Positions 4,318 through 5,827 of a DNA stretch of 5,827 nt are shown here, one piece after another. Source of the stretch: Candidatus Aminicenantota bacterium (GTDB lineage: Bacteria > Acidobacteriota > B3-B38 > Guanabaribacteriales > B3-B38); the NCBI GenBank assembly GCA_029880275.1, contig JAOUOQ010000125.1, positions 1-5,827 on the forward strand. The letters run 5' to 3'. How positions within the stretch are numbered: position 1 is the first letter of the stretch; every line of letters begins with the position of its first letter. Made by a program: the position numbers and the translations under genes. The notes below the pieces were generated by a model. It was not told where the DNA came from. It saw only the letters and a program-made list of their open reading frames with translations, and searched no databases.

Positions 4318-5748
4318 ATGGCTGATAAGCGTAAGTTCCTTGTAGGTGGGAAATGGCACATCTCTTCAGAGGAGATGGAAGTACTAAATCCTTATAATGG
4401 CGAAACGGTGGGAGTAGTCTGCAGGGCAACGGCTGAAGACATCGAGGAGGCAACCACCACCGCGGTAAAGGCATGGGAGACAACCAGAAAGCTCCCTCTT
4501 TTTCAGAGGGCGGAAATCCTACAAAAGGTCTCATCGGGGATTGAAAAGCGAAAGGAAGAGTTAGCCCGCACCATATGCCTTGAGGCGGGCAAACCGATCA
4601 GCCAGGCACGGATGGAGGTCTCCCGCGCGGTAAACACCTTTCAGATAGGAGCCGAAGAGGCTAAGCGCATAGGGGGAGAGCTCATACCTCTGGATTTGAT
4701 GCCCCGCGGACTGAACCGGGTCTCCATAACCCGCCGCTACCCTCTTGGTCCCGTGATTGCCATATCCCCCTTCAATTTTCCGCTGAATCTCGTTGCCCAC
4801 AAGCTGGCTCCCTGCATTGCCTCGGGCAATCCCATGGTTCTTAAGCCCTCCTCCGCCGCCCCCCTCACCGCCTTGATTCTGGCGGAGATAGTGCTGGAAG
4901 CGGGCTTCCCTCCCCCGGCGCTCAGCGTGCTCCCCTGCCGCCCCGCGCTGGCGGAAAAGATGGTGGCTGACGATAGGTTTAAGCTATTGACCTTCACCGG
5001 AAGCTCTGATGTAGGCTGGAGGCTCAAGGGAATAGCGGGGAAGAAGCGCACCCTATTGGAGCTGGGAGGGAACGCTGCAGTCATCGTCCATAAAGATGCC
5101 GACCTCGACTTTGCCGCTGACCGCTGTGTGACAGGTGGGTTCAGCTTTGCCGGTCAGATATGCATATCGGTGCAGAGGGTGTATGTGCAGGAGGAGGTCT
5201 ACCCCTCTTTCCAAGAGAAATTTCTAAAAAGGGTGAGGGAAATCAAAACAGGAGACCCTCAGGATGAAAAGACTCTCTCCGGTCCAGTGATTGACGATGG
5301 AGCTGCCGACCGCATTATGGAGTGGCTCGAAGAAGCTCAAAACCACGGGGCAACCCTCCTTACGGGCGGTGAGCGGAATGGGAGAATGATTCAGCCCACG
5401 GTGCTGTCCAATGTTGATCCTCGCCTCAGGATAAGCTGCCGGGAGGTGTTTGGTCCGGTGGTTATCCTTGCCCCTTATAAGGACTTCAAGGAGGCGGTGG
5501 CCAGGGTTAACGACTCGGTCTACGGTCTGCAGGCGGGAGTGTTCACTAAAGATGTGCACTCCATCTTCTATGCCTTTGATGAGATAGAGGTCGGTGGAAT
5601 GCTGATCAACGACATTCCTACCTGGCGCATTGACCACATGCCTTATGGTGGAGTGAAAGATTCGGGGATGGGGCGCGAGGGGCTGAAGTATGCTATTGAA
5701 GAGATGACCGAACTACGGCTGCTGATATTTAACCTGCAATCTTCTTAG
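4318..5748 (+). CDS. NAD(P)-dependent aldehyde dehydrogenase, lactaldehyde dehydrogenase/ALDH21-like group
   Basis: Oxidises an aldehyde to its carboxylic acid with NAD(P)+ in the cytoplasm. Its 476 residues are full family length. Seen: SPFNFPLN with oxyanion-hole Asn153, cofactor-binding LKPSS with Lys176, FTGSSDVG at 226-233, general base Glu248 in LELGGNA, catalytic Cys282 in AGQICISVQR, REVFGP with Glu376, and MPYGGVKDSGMGREG at 441-455. The GQICIS active site and C-terminal half resemble methanogen CofA lactaldehyde dehydrogenase and the bacterial ALDH21-like group, rather than betaine-aldehyde or GapN enzymes. Ser179 occupies the place of the Glu that holds the NAD ribose in NAD-specific enzymes such as mammalian ALDH2, so NADP+ may be accepted. 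The physiological aldehyde is unknown. GGAGG at 4304-4308 is 9 nt before ATG. It is transcribed alone here, divergent from the phosphatase unit and ending 7 bp from the converging receptor gene. Residues about 176-215 are encoded by unusually C-rich sequence, with no frame break. Confidence 0.95.
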   Translation: MADKRKFLVGGKWHISSEEMEVLNPYNGETVGVVCRATAEDIEEATTTAVKAWETTRKLPLFQRAEILQKVSSGIEKRKEELARTICLEAGKPISQARMEVSRAVNTFQIGAEEAKRIGGELIPLDLMPRGLNRVSITRRYPLGPVIAISPFNFPLNLVAHKLAPCIASGNPMVLKPSSAAPLTALILAEIVLEAGFPPPALSVLPCRPALAEKMVADDRFKLLTFTGSSDVGWRLKGIAGKKRTLLELGGNAAVIVHKDADLDFAADRCVTGGFSFAGQICISVQRVYVQEEVYPSFQEKFLKRVREIKTGDPQDEKTLSGPVIDDGAADRIMEWLEEAQNHGATLLTGGERNGRMIQPTVLSNVDPRLRISCREVFGPVVILAPYKDFKEAVARVNDSVYGLQAGVFTKDVHSIFYAFDEIEVGGMLINDIPTWRIDHMPYGGVKDSGMGREGLKYAIEEMTELRLLIFNLQSS

Positions 5749-5755
5749 CCTTGCT

Positions 5756-5827
5756 TTAGAGGCGGAAGTTGTAACTCATTTTGACGAAAAAAGTCCGTCC
5801 AGTATGGTAAAACTGCTCCAGAGGGTT
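5756..5827 (-). CDS. C-terminal end of a TonB-dependent-receptor-like outer-membrane barrel, cut by window edge
   Basis: Only the last 23 codons and the TAA stop (5758-5756) are in the window. The end reads GRTFFVKMSYNFRL, preceded by EQFYHT. A (P)GR-T-F-aromatic turn followed by a strand with alternating hydrophobic residues is the usual final strand of TonB-dependent receptors. Counting from the C-terminus, positions 1, 3, 5, 7 and 9 are Leu, Phe, Tyr, Met and Val, the pattern of a beta-barrel assembly signal. These receptors import siderophores, cobalamin, glycans or metals across the outer membrane; the ligand cannot be told from this piece. The gene converges on the aldehyde dehydrogenase with 7 bp between stops and no room for a separate terminator. 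The fragment is short, so another outer-membrane barrel family remains possible. Confidence 0.7.
   Translation of the reverse strand, partial: NPLEQFYHTGRTFFVKMSYNFRL

Noticed and set aside
5224..5637. Minus-strand open frame of 137 codons inside the aldehyde dehydrogenase gene
   Set aside because: It is antisense to a fully conserved enzyme sequence and has no recognisable domain or ribosome binding site support.
5781..5808. Plus-strand promoter-like TTGACG-16-TATGGT
   Set aside because: It falls inside the receptor-like coding sequence on the minus strand, the -10 box matches only four of six bases, and no plus-strand start follows within the window.

Overview
The window looks like bacterial chromosome of roughly half G+C with short intergenic gaps and strong GGAGG-type ribosome binding sites. 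The most telling clue to the host is the last 72 bases. On the minus strand they encode the C-terminal end of a TonB-dependent-receptor-like outer-membrane barrel, which implies a diderm (Gram-negative-type) organism. I cannot place it more precisely. No tRNA, rRNA, CRISPR array, insertion sequence or phage gene was seen.

Layout. (1) Positions 1-3143, minus strand: a three-gene operon behind a near-consensus promoter (TTGACA-17-TATTAT). It encodes a LeuC-like large subunit, a LeuD-like small subunit overlapping it by 4 nt, and an E. coli-type NADP-isocitrate dehydrogenase that runs off the left edge. The small subunit carries an aconitase/homoaconitase-like substrate loop (HLRS) and a TDH motif. 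With icd as the next gene, the dehydratase is best read as a two-subunit aconitase rather than leucine-pathway isopropylmalate isomerase. The operon would then convert citrate to isocitrate to 2-oxoglutarate, feeding glutamate synthesis or the TCA cycle. (2) Positions 3226-4155, minus strand: a histidine-phosphatase-superfamily enzyme, preceded by a possible 64-residue reading frame with a good promoter and ribosome binding site. (3) Positions 4070-4317: a divergent control region rich in small inverted repeats. (4) Positions 4318-5748, plus strand: an intact aldehyde dehydrogenase of the lactaldehyde-dehydrogenase-like/ALDH21-like group. (5) Positions 5756-5827, minus strand: the receptor fragment, converging on the aldehyde dehydrogenase with only 7 bp between stop codons.

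The genes are ordinary metabolic ones. The points most worth checking are the reassignment of the LeuCD-type pair to aconitase, an 18-nt motif shared (15 of 18 positions) by the leaders of the aconitase operon and the aldehyde dehydrogenase gene, and the unassigned, structured 64-codon leader region upstream of the phosphatase. I see no clear sign of an entirely new system.
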